Source: Frankia sp. RB7 (GTDB lineage: Bacteria > Pseudomonadota > Alphaproteobacteria > Rhizobiales > Xanthobacteraceae). From it: DNA of 64,000 nt. The stretch lies in the NCBI GenBank assembly GCA_030403585.1, contig JAUEPE010000005.1, positions 124,001 through 188,000 on the forward strand, read 5' to 3'. A model generated the notes under the pieces. That model saw nothing but the letters and a program-made list of their open reading frames with translations, searched no databases and was not told where the DNA came from. Shown here in pieces: positions 1-8,268 of this stretch. Position 1 is the stretch's first letter; the number at the start of each line of letters is the position of its first letter. The translations under genes and the position numbers were made by a program.

Positions 1-1113
1 GATATGCGGCTTCTCGGTCTCGATCCAGAGCAGGTCGGCGCCGTTCTGCAGCGAGGTGATGCTGTCGAGCACGCAGCGGTCTTCGCCCGTGCCAGCGCGG
101 AACTGGTAGAGGTTCGAGGGCAGGCGCTTCGGACGCAGCATCTTGCCATTGCGGTTGATGATGACGTCGCCGTTGCGGGCGTTCTCCGGCGTCACTTCCT
201 CGCAATCGAGGAAGCTGTTGTAGAGGTCACCGATGTCGCCCGGCTTGTGGCTGACGGCGATCTGCTGCGTGAGACCAGCGCCGAGCGAGTCGGTGCGGGT
301 CACGACGACGCCGTCTTCGATGCCGAGCTCGAGGAAGGCGTGGCGGCAGGCGCGGATCTTCGCGAGGAAGACTTCGTGCGGCACGGTGACCTTGCCGTCC
401 TGGTGACCGCACTGCTTCTCGTCGGAAACCTGGTTCTCGATCTGGAGCGCGCAGGCACCCGCCTCGATCATCTTCTTGGCGAGCAGATAGGTCGCCTCGG
501 CGTTGCCGAAGCCGGCGTCGATGTCGGCGATGACGGGCACGACGTGGGTCTGGAAGTTGTCGATCTTCTCGATCAGCTCCTTCTCCCGGGTCTTGTCGCC
601 TTCCTTGCGCGCCTTGTCGAGGTTGCGGAAGATGTCGTTGAGCTCGCGGGAATCCGCCTGCCGCAGGAATGTGTAGAGCTCTTCGATCAGCGCCGGCACC
701 GAGGTCTTCTCGTGCATCGACTGGTCGGGCAGCGGTCCGAACTCGGAGCGCAGCGCCGCAATCATCCAGCCGGAGAGATAGAGGTAGCGGCGATCGGTCT
801 TGCCGCCGAAGTGCTTCTTGACCGAGATCAGCTTCTGCTGGGCGATGAAGCCGTGCCAGCAACCCAGCGACTGGGTGTACTTGGTCGGATCGGCGTCATA
901 GGCCGCCATGTCGCTGCGCATCAGCGCCGCGGTGTAGCGGGCGATGTCCAGACCGGTCTTGAAGCGGTTCTGGATGCGCATGCGCGCCACGGCCTCAGCC
1001 GCCACACCGTTCCAGGTCGGCTTGGTCTCGAGGAGCGCCTGGGCCGCCTCAACTTCGCTCTGATACGAAGCCGGACCCTGGAGGGTGTTCAAGCCACGGG
1101 GCTGATAGTTCAT
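1..1113 (-). CDS. aceA: isocitrate lyase, 3' part cut by window edge
   Basis: Cleaves isocitrate to glyoxylate and succinate, the first step of the glyoxylate shunt in the cytoplasm. I translated the minus strand from ATG at 1113; 371 codons lie inside the window with no stop. The N-terminus reads MNYQPRGLNTLQGPASYQSE. The catalytic loop is present as EKQCGHQDGKVTVPHEVF; the KQCGH form is typical of the larger bacterial isocitrate lyases (about 530-545 residues) rather than the E. coli KKCGH form. GAGAGAG lies just upstream as a weak ribosome site. It is divergent from an XRE regulator of the short-chain acyl type, a usual pairing for control of this enzyme. The opposite strand is also open over this stretch, but only the minus frame gives a recognisable enzyme. 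Confidence 0.95.
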   Translation of the reverse strand, partial: MNYQPRGLNTLQGPASYQSEVEAAQALLETKPTWNGVAAEAVARMRIQNRFKTGLDIARYTAALMRSDMAAYDADPTKYTQSLGCWHGFIAQQKLISVKKHFGGKTDRRYLYLSGWMIAALRSEFGPLPDQSMHEKTSVPALIEELYTFLRQADSRELNDIFRNLDKARKEGDKTREKELIEKIDNFQTHVVPVIADIDAGFGNAEATYLLAKKMIEAGACALQIENQVSDEKQCGHQDGKVTVPHEVFLAKIRACRHAFLELGIEDGVVVTRTDSLGAGLTQQIAVSHKPGDIGDLYNSFLDCEEVTPENARNGDVIINRNGKMLRPKRLPSNLYQFRAGTGEDRCVLDSITSLQNGADLLWIETEKPHI

Positions 1114-1208
1114 TGTGTGCTCTCTCTCGACATTTTTGACAGTGCATTGCGAAATGCGTGACAGAAGCTAAACGCGAGAAAGAGAAGTTCGTATAGAGGC
1201 CTTGCATT

Positions 1209-1275
1209 TGAATGGTGATGTTATGTAACATCGCTACATGTAATAGATGTTATTTTGTAAATTTTGTAAAAATAA
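1209..1275. promoter_or_regulatory. AT-rich operator region between aceA and the XRE regulator
   Basis: A sharply AT-rich island in GC-rich DNA. It holds a perfect inverted repeat GATGTTA-TG-TAACATC (1217-1232), the palindrome TACATGTA (1235-1242) and a head-to-tail direct repeat TTTTGTAAA TTTTGTAAA (1253-1270). The direct repeat resembles the TTTGCAAA half-sites known for PccR/RamB-type short-chain acyl-CoA regulators, and the neighbouring regulator belongs to that family. Binding is inferred. Confidence 0.55.
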
Positions 1276-1316
1276 AGGTCAGCAAGACTGCCCTTAACGC
1301 CACTGGAGATGTGAGA

Positions 1317-1502
1317 ATGCCCGCGGAGCCCGTTGTTTTCTCCCTCTCCCCGTTCTTACGGGGAGAGGGTCGGGGTGAGGGGCTCTCTCCACGCGCCCGA
1401 CTCTCACCTCCCCCGCGGAGACTCCCCCTCACCCGGATCGCATCTGCGATGCGCTCCGGCCTCTCCCCGCACGCGGGGAGAGGCGAAGAGGAGCGCCGCT
1501 GA
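1317..1502 (+). other. possible small upstream ORF created by a repeat insertion
   Basis: ATG at 1317 has a good ribosome site (GGAG about 8 bases upstream) and opens a 61-codon frame running through the palindromic repeat. Its TGA (1500-1502) overlaps the ATG of the regulator as TGATG. The first 16 bases nearly repeat the first 16 bases of the regulator gene. It is best read as the former gene start, displaced by the repeat. It might couple translation, but I see no reason to call it a functional protein. Confidence 0.35.
1339..1484. repeat. type A palindromic intergenic repeat, copy 1
   Basis: Two strong hairpins flank a linker: CCCTCTCCCCG...CGGGGAGAGGG (1342-1369) and CCTCTCCCCGC-AC-GCGGGGAGAGG (1460-1483). 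A smaller stem CGCATC-TGC-GATGCG lies between them (1440-1454). Related copies are at 57464-57609, 58289-58419 and 61863-61982. The stretch is bounded by near-identical 16-base repeats (1317-1332 and 1502-1517). Confidence 0.85.
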
Positions 1503-2947
1503 TGCCCGCCGAGCCCGGGAAAAAGCTGTTTGTCGGCCCACGCTTTCGGCGGATCCGGCAGCAATTGGGGCTGTCGCAGACCCAGATCGCGGAGGGGCTC
1601 GGGATCTCGCCGAGCTACATCAATCTGATCGAGCGGAACCAGCGCCCGGTGACCGCGCAGATCCTGCTGCGGCTGGCCGAAACCTATGACCTCGATCTGC
1701 GCGATCTCGCCACCGCTGACGAGGACCGCTTCTTCGCCGAACTCAACGAGATCTTCTCCGATCCGCTGTTCCGCCAGATCGACGTTCCCAAGCAGGAACT
1801 GCGCGACCTCGCCGAACTCTGTCCCGGCGTCACCCATGCGCTGCAACGGCTCTATGCGGCCTATGCCGAGGCGCGCCAGGGCGAGACGCTGGCGGCAGCC
1901 CAAATGGCCGACCGCGACGTCGGCACGCGCTACGAGGCCAATCCGGTCGAGCGCGTGCGCGAGCTGATCGAGGCCAACCGCAATTATTTTCCGGAGCTCG
2001 ACCTGGCCGCCGAGACTCTCCGCGATGAATTGAACGTCCCGGCGGAAGGGCTCTATGCCGCGCTCGCCGCACGCCTGCGCGAAAAGCATTCGATCCAGAC
2101 CCGCATCATGCCGGTCGACGTGATGCGCGAGACGCTGAGGCGTTTCGACCGTCATCGCCGCCAGCTCCTGGTCTCCGAGCTGGTCGATCCGGCCGGCCGC
2201 GCCTTCCAGCTCGCCTTCCAACTGGGCCTCGGCGAATGCACGCAAGCCCTGGAGACCATCATCAGCCGCGCCGGCCCGCTCGACGACGCGCCGCGGCGGC
2301 TGTTCCGCATCACGCTCGCCAACTACTTTGCCGCCGCCGTGATGATGCCTTATCCGGCGTTCCTGGCTGCCGCCGAAGCGCTCAACTACGACATCCACGT
2401 GCTGGCGCAGCGCTTCAATTCCGGCTTCGAGCAGGTCTGCCATCGCCTCACCACGCTGCAACGGCCGAACGCGCGCGGCATTCCGTTCTTCCTGCTGCGC
2501 GTCGACAATGCCGGCAACGTGTCGAAGCGCTTTTCCTCCGGCACCTTCCCGTTCTCGAAATTCGGCGGCACCTGTCCGCTATGGAACGTGCACTCGACCT
2601 TCGACACGCCGGATCGCCTCTTGAAGCAGGTGATCGAGCTCTCCGACGGCACGCGCTATTTCTCGATCGCGCAGATGGTGCGCCGTCCCGTGGCGCCGCA
2701 CCCGCTGCCGCAGCCGCGCTTCGCCATCGGCCTCGGCTGCGAGATCCGCCATGCCGCGCGCCTGACCTACGCCGCCGGCATGGATCTGGAGAAAACGGAA
2801 GGCACGCCGATCGGCGTCAACTGCCGGCTCTGCGAGCGCGAAAACTGCGCCCAGCGCGCCGAGCCGCCGATCACGCGCACGCTGATCCTGGACGAGACGA
2901 CAAGGCGCGTGAGCTCGTTCGCGTTTTCGAATGCGAGGGAGTTGTGA
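1502..2947 (+). CDS. XRE-family short-chain fatty acyl regulator (RamB/ScfR type)
   Basis: Cytoplasmic transcription regulator of 481 residues. Residues about 10-65 form an XRE helix-turn-helix (LGLSQTQIAEGLGISPSYIN). The rest matches the long effector domain of the short-chain fatty acyl regulator family (formerly IrrE-like/DUF2083), ending in the cysteine motif NCRLCERENC. Known relatives (RamB, PccR, ScfR) sense acetyl- or propionyl-CoA status and control the glyoxylate shunt or propionate assimilation. Its divergent position next to isocitrate lyase supports the same role here. The start at 1502 has AGAGGAG upstream, supplied by the edge of the repeat element. An almost identical start sequence exists at 1317. 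Function is inferred from family and position. Confidence 0.88.
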   Translation: MPAEPGKKLFVGPRFRRIRQQLGLSQTQIAEGLGISPSYINLIERNQRPVTAQILLRLAETYDLDLRDLATADEDRFFAELNEIFSDPLFRQIDVPKQELRDLAELCPGVTHALQRLYAAYAEARQGETLAAAQMADRDVGTRYEANPVERVRELIEANRNYFPELDLAAETLRDELNVPAEGLYAALAARLREKHSIQTRIMPVDVMRETLRRFDRHRRQLLVSELVDPAGRAFQLAFQLGLGECTQALETIISRAGPLDDAPRRLFRITLANYFAAAVMMPYPAFLAAAEALNYDIHVLAQRFNSGFEQVCHRLTTLQRPNARGIPFFLLRVDNAGNVSKRFSSGTFPFSKFGGTCPLWNVHSTFDTPDRLLKQVIELSDGTRYFSIAQMVRRPVAPHPLPQPRFAIGLGCEIRHAARLTYAAGMDLEKTEGTPIGVNCRLCERENCAQRAEPPITRTLILDETTRRVSSFAFSNAREL

Positions 2948-3064
2948 GCGCCAGCTGTCGGGCTCGATCCGCATTTTCGGGACCTCTGGGAACTTCTGGT
3001 CGTTCGCCTTCGTTGCCCCCATTGAACGCCGCGGCGCGGCGAGCTTGACCACCGGATCCGGGAC

Positions 3065-3280
3065 ATGAAGAATTTCTCAAATGCCGCCTTTGCTCCCGAC
3101 GTCATCGCAGCCATGACGGCAGCGCTGGGCGATGCCGTCGCCACGCTGCCGGAGCCGGTGCATTCGGCTCATGTCGACGCACTGGCTCAATCCATTCTCC
3201 GAACAGCAAGCAACGGCGAACGTAACGTCGCCGTGCTACAGCGGATGGCCTTGATGGAGCTCCAACTCGCGGAGCGGTGA
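3065..3280 (+). CDS. small conserved hypothetical protein
   Basis: A 71-residue, mostly helical acidic protein starting MKNFSNAAFAPDVIAAMTAA, without signal peptide, membrane segment or known motif. Length and composition look like a real small cytoplasmic protein, and nothing longer is open in this stretch in another frame that could explain it. I do not recognise a function. It lies 118 bases after the XRE regulator on the same strand and may be cotranscribed. Confidence 0.55.
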   Translation: MKNFSNAAFAPDVIAAMTAALGDAVATLPEPVHSAHVDALAQSILRTASNGERNVAVLQRMALMELQLAER

Positions 3281-3439
3281 CGGGCGACCAACTTGGTTAA
3301 CCCGGCCCTAATCCACCTGCGCGATCTGCAACCAACGATTAAGCACGCCTCAACATCGCAGCCTTAGTCTCGCCCCACTCACTTTTCGCAAACAACGGCA
3401 GCCTATCCTGCCGCGTGAAGTGACATCAGGGGGTTCATC

Positions 3440-4252
3440 ATGCGCATTGCGTTGCTGCTGACCGCGACCATCGTCGGCGCGCTGTTCGCCAATCCGTCCA
3501 ACGCCGGCTCGCTCGACGTAGCGTCCGCCGATGCCGCGAAGGCGCTGCCGCCCGGCTTCCAGAGCTACCGCGGCTACATGTTCGACGTGTCGGAGAATGC
3601 CGATCGCAAGGACGTCGACAAGCTCACCGAGAATCTGAAGCAGCAGATCGACGTCGTCGAAGGCGCCGGGTTCTCCCCGCGCGTGCTTCGCTTCTTCCGG
3701 ACCGTCCCGATCATCGCGAGCGAGCTGGCCTGCCTCGACGAAGGTGCTGCGACCGCGTGCTACGGCCGGGTCACCCCGGACATCCAGCGCACCACCCCGC
3801 GGACGCTGACGGTGTGGGACCACGACAAGCAGCGCTGGACCAACCCGAACGCCGTCGACCTCGCCGTCGATTCCGGGCTCGGCGTGATCATGGTCCGGCC
3901 GGACATGATGCGTTACGAAAAAGAGGCCGTGCTGCTCCACGAGATGCTGCACGCCTATCACGCGCGGCTGCTGCCGGACGGCTACGCCAACAAGGGCGTG
4001 ATCGGCTATTACGCCTATGCCAAGTCCAAGGATTTCATGCCCAAGGAAGCCTATGCGCTGAAGAACCACATGGAGTTCTTTGCGGTGACCGCCAGCATCT
4101 TCCTGGCAGGCAAGAGCGAATTCCACGATCCCAAGACCCGCGAAGCGCTCAAGGAGAAGATGCCCGACTATTACAAATATCTGGTCGGCGTCTTCGGCTT
4201 CGACCCCGATCCGGCAGCGGCTTCGGCCGGACCGGTCGCCTCGCTGAAATAA
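3440..4252 (+). CDS. secreted protein with HEMLH zinc-protease-like motif
   Basis: A 270-residue protein with a signal peptide (MRIALLLTATIVGALFANPS, cleavage near NAG). Around residues 170-180 it has LLHEMLHAYHAR, a match to the HExxH zinc-binding and catalytic motif of gluzincin/metzincin-type peptidases, in the frame of a conserved downstream stretch (GYYAYAKSKDFMPKEAYALKNHMEFFAV) that could give the third ligand from its Glu. I infer a periplasmic zinc hydrolase of unknown substrate. A strong ribosome site (AGGGGG) precedes ATG 3440, and a terminator follows at 4288. It could instead be a catalytically inactive metal-binding protein. Confidence 0.7.
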   Translation: MRIALLLTATIVGALFANPSNAGSLDVASADAAKALPPGFQSYRGYMFDVSENADRKDVDKLTENLKQQIDVVEGAGFSPRVLRFFRTVPIIASELACLDEGAATACYGRVTPDIQRTTPRTLTVWDHDKQRWTNPNAVDLAVDSGLGVIMVRPDMMRYEKEAVLLHEMLHAYHARLLPDGYANKGVIGYYAYAKSKDFMPKEAYALKNHMEFFAVTASIFLAGKSEFHDPKTREALKEKMPDYYKYLVGVFGFDPDPAAASAGPVASLK

Positions 4253-4287
4253 GGCTGATACGGCGCACCTCGCGCCAGACCAAAGGC

Positions 4288-4320
4288 AAAAGCCGCGCGA
4301 CATGCGCGGCTTTTCTGTTT
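4288..4320 (+). terminator. rho-independent terminator after the HEMLH protein gene
   Basis: Perfect 8-base stem AGCCGCGC (4291-4298) and GCGCGGCT (4304-4311) with a 5-base loop, followed by TTTTCTGTTTT on the plus strand. Confidence 0.85.
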
Positions 4321-4428
4321 TGGTAACCGGAAGCTGCGGATGACGCCCGGGCGGGAATTGCCAAGGGGGGGCCCGATCTGCATAGTCCCGCCGCATCGAT
4401 TGGGACTGTTTCGAAGAGGATAGAAGAC

Positions 4429-4782
4429 ATGGCGGACGCCGACCTGGATGTCGTGATCCGGCAACTGGCCAGACAGCTGCAGACGGGCCTGATGACCCGC
4501 GCCAAGGAGCGGCGGGATCGCTTCAGCGGCCTTGCCGCCAAGACCAAGGGTAAGGAGACCGGCGCCCGCTTCAAGATGATGGCCAAGGCCACCATGGAGC
4601 AGGCCACCGCCGCTGCCAAACGCCTCCAGATGTCGGCCGACAACGTCGCCGACAGCTACGCCCGCGCCATGCGGCTGGCCGCCAGCACGCGCATCGAGGT
4701 GAAGGCGGAGAAGCCGGCGAAGGACAAGCCGGCAAAGAAGGCCGCGAAGGCGAAGAAGGCCAAAGCGAAGAAGGCGAGGTAG
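4429..4782 (+). CDS. hypothetical protein with Lys/Ala-rich histone-like tail
   Basis: A 117-residue protein. The first 85 residues are helical and amphipathic (DLDVVIRQLARQLQTGLMTR onward). The tail from about residue 90 is almost entirely Lys, Ala and Pro (KPAKKAAKAKKAKAKKAR), as in histone H1-like bacterial tails that bind nucleic acids or acidic polymers. AGGA lies upstream of ATG 4429. I do not recognise the family of the N-terminal part. DNA or polyphosphate binding is a guess from composition only. Confidence 0.65.
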   Translation: MADADLDVVIRQLARQLQTGLMTRAKERRDRFSGLAAKTKGKETGARFKMMAKATMEQATAAAKRLQMSADNVADSYARAMRLAASTRIEVKAEKPAKDKPAKKAAKAKKAKAKKAR

Positions 4783-4795
4783 GCGGCCGCCCCTC

Positions 4796-5437
4796 TCACC
4801 GCCGCGGCGTAGAGACCTGGGTCGGCTCGGCGTGGGCAAGCTCGGCGAGTTTTGCGCGCGCGGCGTCGCGGGTGCGGCCGTCCTTGCCGGGCGGCAGTGC
4901 AAGGGCGGCTTCAAAATCTGCACGCGCATCGTCGGCCTGGCCGCGGGCAAGGAACGCAACGCCACGGTCGAGGCGCGCCTGCGCGTCCGTTGGATCGAGG
5001 CGGACCGCCGTGCTGTAGCTCAAGATCGCGCGGTCGAGATCGCCCTTGGCGGCGAGCGCGAGGCCGCGCTCGTGATAGGGCAGCGCCGGCTTGGGATCGA
5101 GCGCGATCGCCTCGTCAAAATCGGCAATCGCGAGGCTCAGCTCGCCGTTCTGACGGTACGCCCGCGCACGATCGCGATAGAGCGAGGCGCGGTTGGGATT
5201 GAGGTGGATGGCCTCGTTGAAATCGGCGACCGCCCGGCCGTTGTCGCCGTGGCGCAGCGCGATCCGTCCGCGCCCCTCATAGGCGAAGGCGATCAGGGAG
5301 CCGCGAAACGGCGAGAAGCCGATCACGGCCGAGCAGATGTCGGGTTCGTCCTCATCGCCGCAATTCACGACCGTATGCGTGGACAGGCCAACGGCCACGC
5401 CCAGGACGATCAACAATGACACGGTAACTCTGGTCAT
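4796..5437 (-). CDS. TPR-repeat protein with N-terminal signal/anchor
   Basis: A 213-residue protein. Residues 1-25 are a hydrophobic signal or anchor (MTRVTVSLLIVLGVAVGLST). At least three tetratricopeptide repeats follow (YEGRGRIALRHGDNGRAVAD, RDRARAYRQNGELSLAIADF, HERGLALAAKGDLDRAILSY) and a fourth, weaker one. TPR arrays mediate protein-protein contacts; the partner is unknown. It is probably periplasmic. It lies convergent with the Lys-tail gene (13-base gap). A 12-base palindrome lies 62 bases upstream of the start. Confidence 0.8.
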   Translation of the reverse strand: MTRVTVSLLIVLGVAVGLSTHTVVNCGDEDEPDICSAVIGFSPFRGSLIAFAYEGRGRIALRHGDNGRAVADFNEAIHLNPNRASLYRDRARAYRQNGELSLAIADFDEAIALDPKPALPYHERGLALAAKGDLDRAILSYSTAVRLDPTDAQARLDRGVAFLARGQADDARADFEAALALPPGKDGRTRDAARAKLAELAHAEPTQVSTPRR

Positions 5438-5499
5438 CTTCGACGGCGACCGGCGACGGGCCGGCCACGCATCCCCTTTCGAAGGAATACTCTCGATCA

Positions 5500-5511
5500 G
5501 GTGTTAACACC
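5500..5511. promoter_or_regulatory. palindrome GGTGTTAACACC upstream of the TPR gene
   Basis: A perfect 12-base palindrome between htpX and the TPR gene, 62 bases upstream of the latter's ATG on the minus strand. It looks like an operator half-site pair, but no cognate regulator is evident. Confidence 0.3.
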
Positions 5512-5572
5512 GGCCGGGCCGGCCCTGTGTGCGCCAGGTCACAATGCCAGCCAAAATCCGGTCGTTTCCGTA

Positions 5573-6529
5573 TCAGCCCCAAGGTCCACGTGAAGGACCA
5601 TTTGAAGGACCGCGCGAAGACGAGCGGCCCCACGGGCCTTGCGGCGGATAATTCTCATTGGCGCCGACCGACGGCGCGGCTTGCGTACCGAGCTCGGCCG
5701 CAAGCTGCTGGAGCGCCGCGATGCGGTTCTGCGTCGATGGATGGGTGGCGAAGAGACTATCGACGCCGCGGCCCGACAGCGGGTTGATGATGAACATGTG
5801 CGCGGTCGCGGGATTTCGCTCGGCATCATAGTTCGGCACCTGATGCGACGCGCTCTCGATTTTCACCAGCGCCGACGCCAGCCACATCGGCTGGCCGGCG
5901 ATGCGCGCGCCGAGATTGTCGGCGGCATATTCGCGGGTGCGGCTGATCGCCATCTGCACCAACATGGCCCCGAGCGGCGCCAGGATCATCATCAGGATCG
6001 AGCCGACGATGCCGGGACCGTTGTTGTCGCGGTTGCCGCCGAAGAACATGCCGAACTGCGCCAGCATGGAGATCGCACCCGCAATGGTCGCGGTGATCGT
6101 CATCAGCAGCGTGTCGTGATTCCTGATGTGCGCGAGCTCATGCGCGATCACGCCGGCGAGTTCCTCGCGGCTGAGCTGGTTCATCAGGCCAGTGGTGACG
6201 GCGACGGCGGCGTTCTCGGGATTGCGGCCTGTCGCGAACGCGTTGGGCTGCGCTTCGTCCATCACGAACACGCGCGGCATCGACAGGCCGGCGCGGGCCG
6301 CAAGCTCGGCGACGAGGCCGACCAGCTCCGGCGCGCTTTGACGGTCGACCTCATGGGCACCGTACATCGAGAGTACCGCGCGGTCGGAGTTCCAGTAGGT
6401 GAAGAGATTGGTCGCCGCCGCAATCACGAGCGCGATCATGGCGCCGGTGGCGCCGCCGATCAGATAGCCCACCCCCATGAACAGGGCGGTGAGGCCTGCG
6501 AGGAGCATTGCGGTACGTAGATAGTTCAT
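5573..6529 (-). CDS. htpX: M48-family membrane zinc protease HtpX
   Basis: Inner-membrane metalloprotease that degrades misfolded membrane proteins alongside FtsH. It has 318 residues, slightly longer than E. coli HtpX. Two N-terminal membrane segments (about residues 7-25 and 27-45) are followed by the zinc site H130-E131-LA-H134 and the third ligand E200 in SRTREYAAD. Two further hydrophobic stretches occur at about 145-165 and 175-195. The C-terminus is a Gly/Pro/Ser-rich tail ([18 protein letters not shown]) of low complexity, commonly variable in rhizobial homologues. GGGAGA lies upstream of the ATG. Confidence 0.95.
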   Translation of the reverse strand: MNYLRTAMLLAGLTALFMGVGYLIGGATGAMIALVIAAATNLFTYWNSDRAVLSMYGAHEVDRQSAPELVGLVAELAARAGLSMPRVFVMDEAQPNAFATGRNPENAAVAVTTGLMNQLSREELAGVIAHELAHIRNHDTLLMTITATIAGAISMLAQFGMFFGGNRDNNGPGIVGSILMMILAPLGAMLVQMAISRTREYAADNLGARIAGQPMWLASALVKIESASHQVPNYDAERNPATAHMFIINPLSGRGVDSLFATHPSTQNRIAALQQLAAELGTQAAPSVGANENYPPQGPWGRSSSRGPSNGPSRGPWG

Positions 6530-6714
6530 GGCCGTCTCCCGAGGCCGGCCATGGGCGCTGGGGACACTGCAGGCCGGCAGGGATCAGGTAGGAATGACCC
6601 CGGCCCGAGCGCAAGGTTTCAGGGTGCGTCGCGGAGCCGCGGCACTGGTTTGAGCCGGATCATTCCATTAAACTTCGTCAAGAATCCAAGCGTCTTCTCC
6701 CCACCGGAAACCTC

Positions 6715-8031
6715 ATGCTCAAGACCCGATTTGCGATCGCGGCCGCCGCCCTTCTCGCGCTCTGCGCACCCGCCTCCGCCCAATTGCTCCCGCCGCCCGC
6801 AAAGCCCGCCGCGCCCAAGGCCACGGCGACCAAGGCCACCGCACCCTCGCCGCGCGCGGCGTCGTGCCACAATGGGCAGAGCTTCGATCGCTTCCTCGCC
6901 GACGTGAAGAGCCAGGCGGTTGCGGCCGGCGTGTCGCAGCGGACGATATCGGAGGCTTCGCCGTACCTCATTTATGACCAGGGCATCGTCAACCGCGACC
7001 GCGGCCAGCGGGTGTTCGGCCAGCTCTTCACCGAATTTGCCGGCCGCATGGCCGCAGCCTATCGCATGCAGAACGGCCAGCAGCACATCAAGCAACACGC
7101 GGCGGCGTTCGCGCGCGCCGAGAAGGAATACGGCGTACCGCCGGCGGTGATCGCTGCGTTCTGGGGACTGGAGAGCGATTTCGGTGTCAACATGGGCAAT
7201 CTGCCGACGCTGAAATCCCTGGTGTCGCTCGCATATGACTGCCGGCGCTCCGAGATGTTCGTGAACGAGACCATCGCCGCGCTGAAGATCATCGATCGCG
7301 GCGATCTCACGCCCGACGAGATGATCGGCTCCTGGGCGGGCGAGCTCGGCCAGACGCAGTTCCTGCCCGTGCATTACGTCAACTATGCCGTCGACTATGA
7401 CGGCGACGGGCGGCGCGACCTCTTGCGCAGCGAGGACGACGTGATCGGCTCGACCGCGAACTACATCGCCAACGGCTTGAAGTGGCGGCGTGGCGAGCCG
7501 TGGCTGGAAGAGATCAAGGTGCCGCAGAACCTGCCATGGGATCAGACCGATCTCAGCGTGCAGCTGCCGCGCTCGAAATGGGCGCAGTTCGGCGTCACAT
7601 ATCCCGACGGCCGTCCGCTGCCGAACGACAATCTCGCGGCGTCCGTGCTGCTGCCGATGGGACGCAACGGGCCGGCCTTCATGGCGTATGCGAATTTCGC
7701 GGCCTATACCGAATGGAATAACTCGCTGATCTATTCGACCACCGCGGGCTATCTCGCCTCGCGCATCGCGGGCGCAGCGCCAATGCGCAAGCCCGCCGGG
7801 CAGGTCGCGCAACTGCCGTTCAACGAGCTCAAGCAATTGCAGCAACTTCTGGTCCAGGCCGGCTTCAATGTCGGCAAGGTCGACGGCGTGCTCGGCCAGC
7901 AGAGCCGCGCCGCCGTGAAGGCGATGCAGATCAAATACGGCCTGCCGGCCGATTCCTGGCCGACCGCGGAGCTGCTCGCCCGCATGCGCGGCGGCACGGC
8001 GCAGGCGCAGCCGGCGAGCGCCGTCCGCTAA
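6715..8031 (+). CDS. lytic murein transglycosylase, MltB family with PG-binding domain
   Basis: Periplasmic enzyme cleaving the glycan strand of peptidoglycan with formation of 1,6-anhydro-muramyl ends. It has 438 residues with a signal peptide (residues 1-22, ending APASAQ) and an Ala/Pro/Lys linker to about residue 48. The SLT_2 (MltB) domain carries catalytic Glu153 in AFWGLESDFG and the family segment GSWAGELGQTQFLP. A C-terminal PG_binding_1 domain occupies about residues 365-430 (LKQLQQLLVQAGFNVGKVDG). The signal peptide has no lipobox, so it is probably soluble. It is transcribed divergently from htpX, across 185 bases. Confidence 0.93.
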   Translation: MLKTRFAIAAAALLALCAPASAQLLPPPAKPAAPKATATKATAPSPRAASCHNGQSFDRFLADVKSQAVAAGVSQRTISEASPYLIYDQGIVNRDRGQRVFGQLFTEFAGRMAAAYRMQNGQQHIKQHAAAFARAEKEYGVPPAVIAAFWGLESDFGVNMGNLPTLKSLVSLAYDCRRSEMFVNETIAALKIIDRGDLTPDEMIGSWAGELGQTQFLPVHYVNYAVDYDGDGRRDLLRSEDDVIGSTANYIANGLKWRRGEPWLEEIKVPQNLPWDQTDLSVQLPRSKWAQFGVTYPDGRPLPNDNLAASVLLPMGRNGPAFMAYANFAAYTEWNNSLIYSTTAGYLASRIAGAAPMRKPAGQVAQLPFNELKQLQQLLVQAGFNVGKVDGVLGQQSRAAVKAMQIKYGLPADSWPTAELLARMRGGTAQAQPASAVR

Positions 8032-8040
8032 GCCCCCCTC

Positions 8041-8143
8041 TGTCATGCCCGGCGAAGGCGGGGCATCCAGTATGCCGCAGCCTATCGGTTCAATCACAGG
8101 CGTCTCGGCATACTGGATCGCCCGCCTTCGCGGGCGATGACGG
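8041..8143. repeat. type B palindromic intergenic repeat, copy 1
   Basis: Imperfect inverted repeat with ends TGTCATGCCC...GGCGATGACG and internal arms CCAGTATGCC...GGCATACTGG. Related copies are at 45703-45802 and, truncated, at 61002-61092. Confidence 0.8.
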
Positions 8144-8268
8144 TGTATGTGGTGCGGTAGAATTTTCGCACCGTACAGGCCGCTTCGGCGATTGTATTTT
8201 TCCATGAGGCTCCCATGTGAGTGGCTCAGGTTTTCTCCTGAGTTTCCCCTCATTCGAGCGAGCATCAC

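Noticed and set aside
4..1161. 385-codon plus-strand open frame
   Set aside because: It is antisense to isocitrate lyase, which is clearly the coding strand. Its product is Arg/Leu/Val/Asp rich with no motif.
1250..2461. 403-codon minus-strand frame opposite the XRE regulator
   Set aside because: It runs through the palindromic repeat and antisense to the regulator. The composition is not protein-like.
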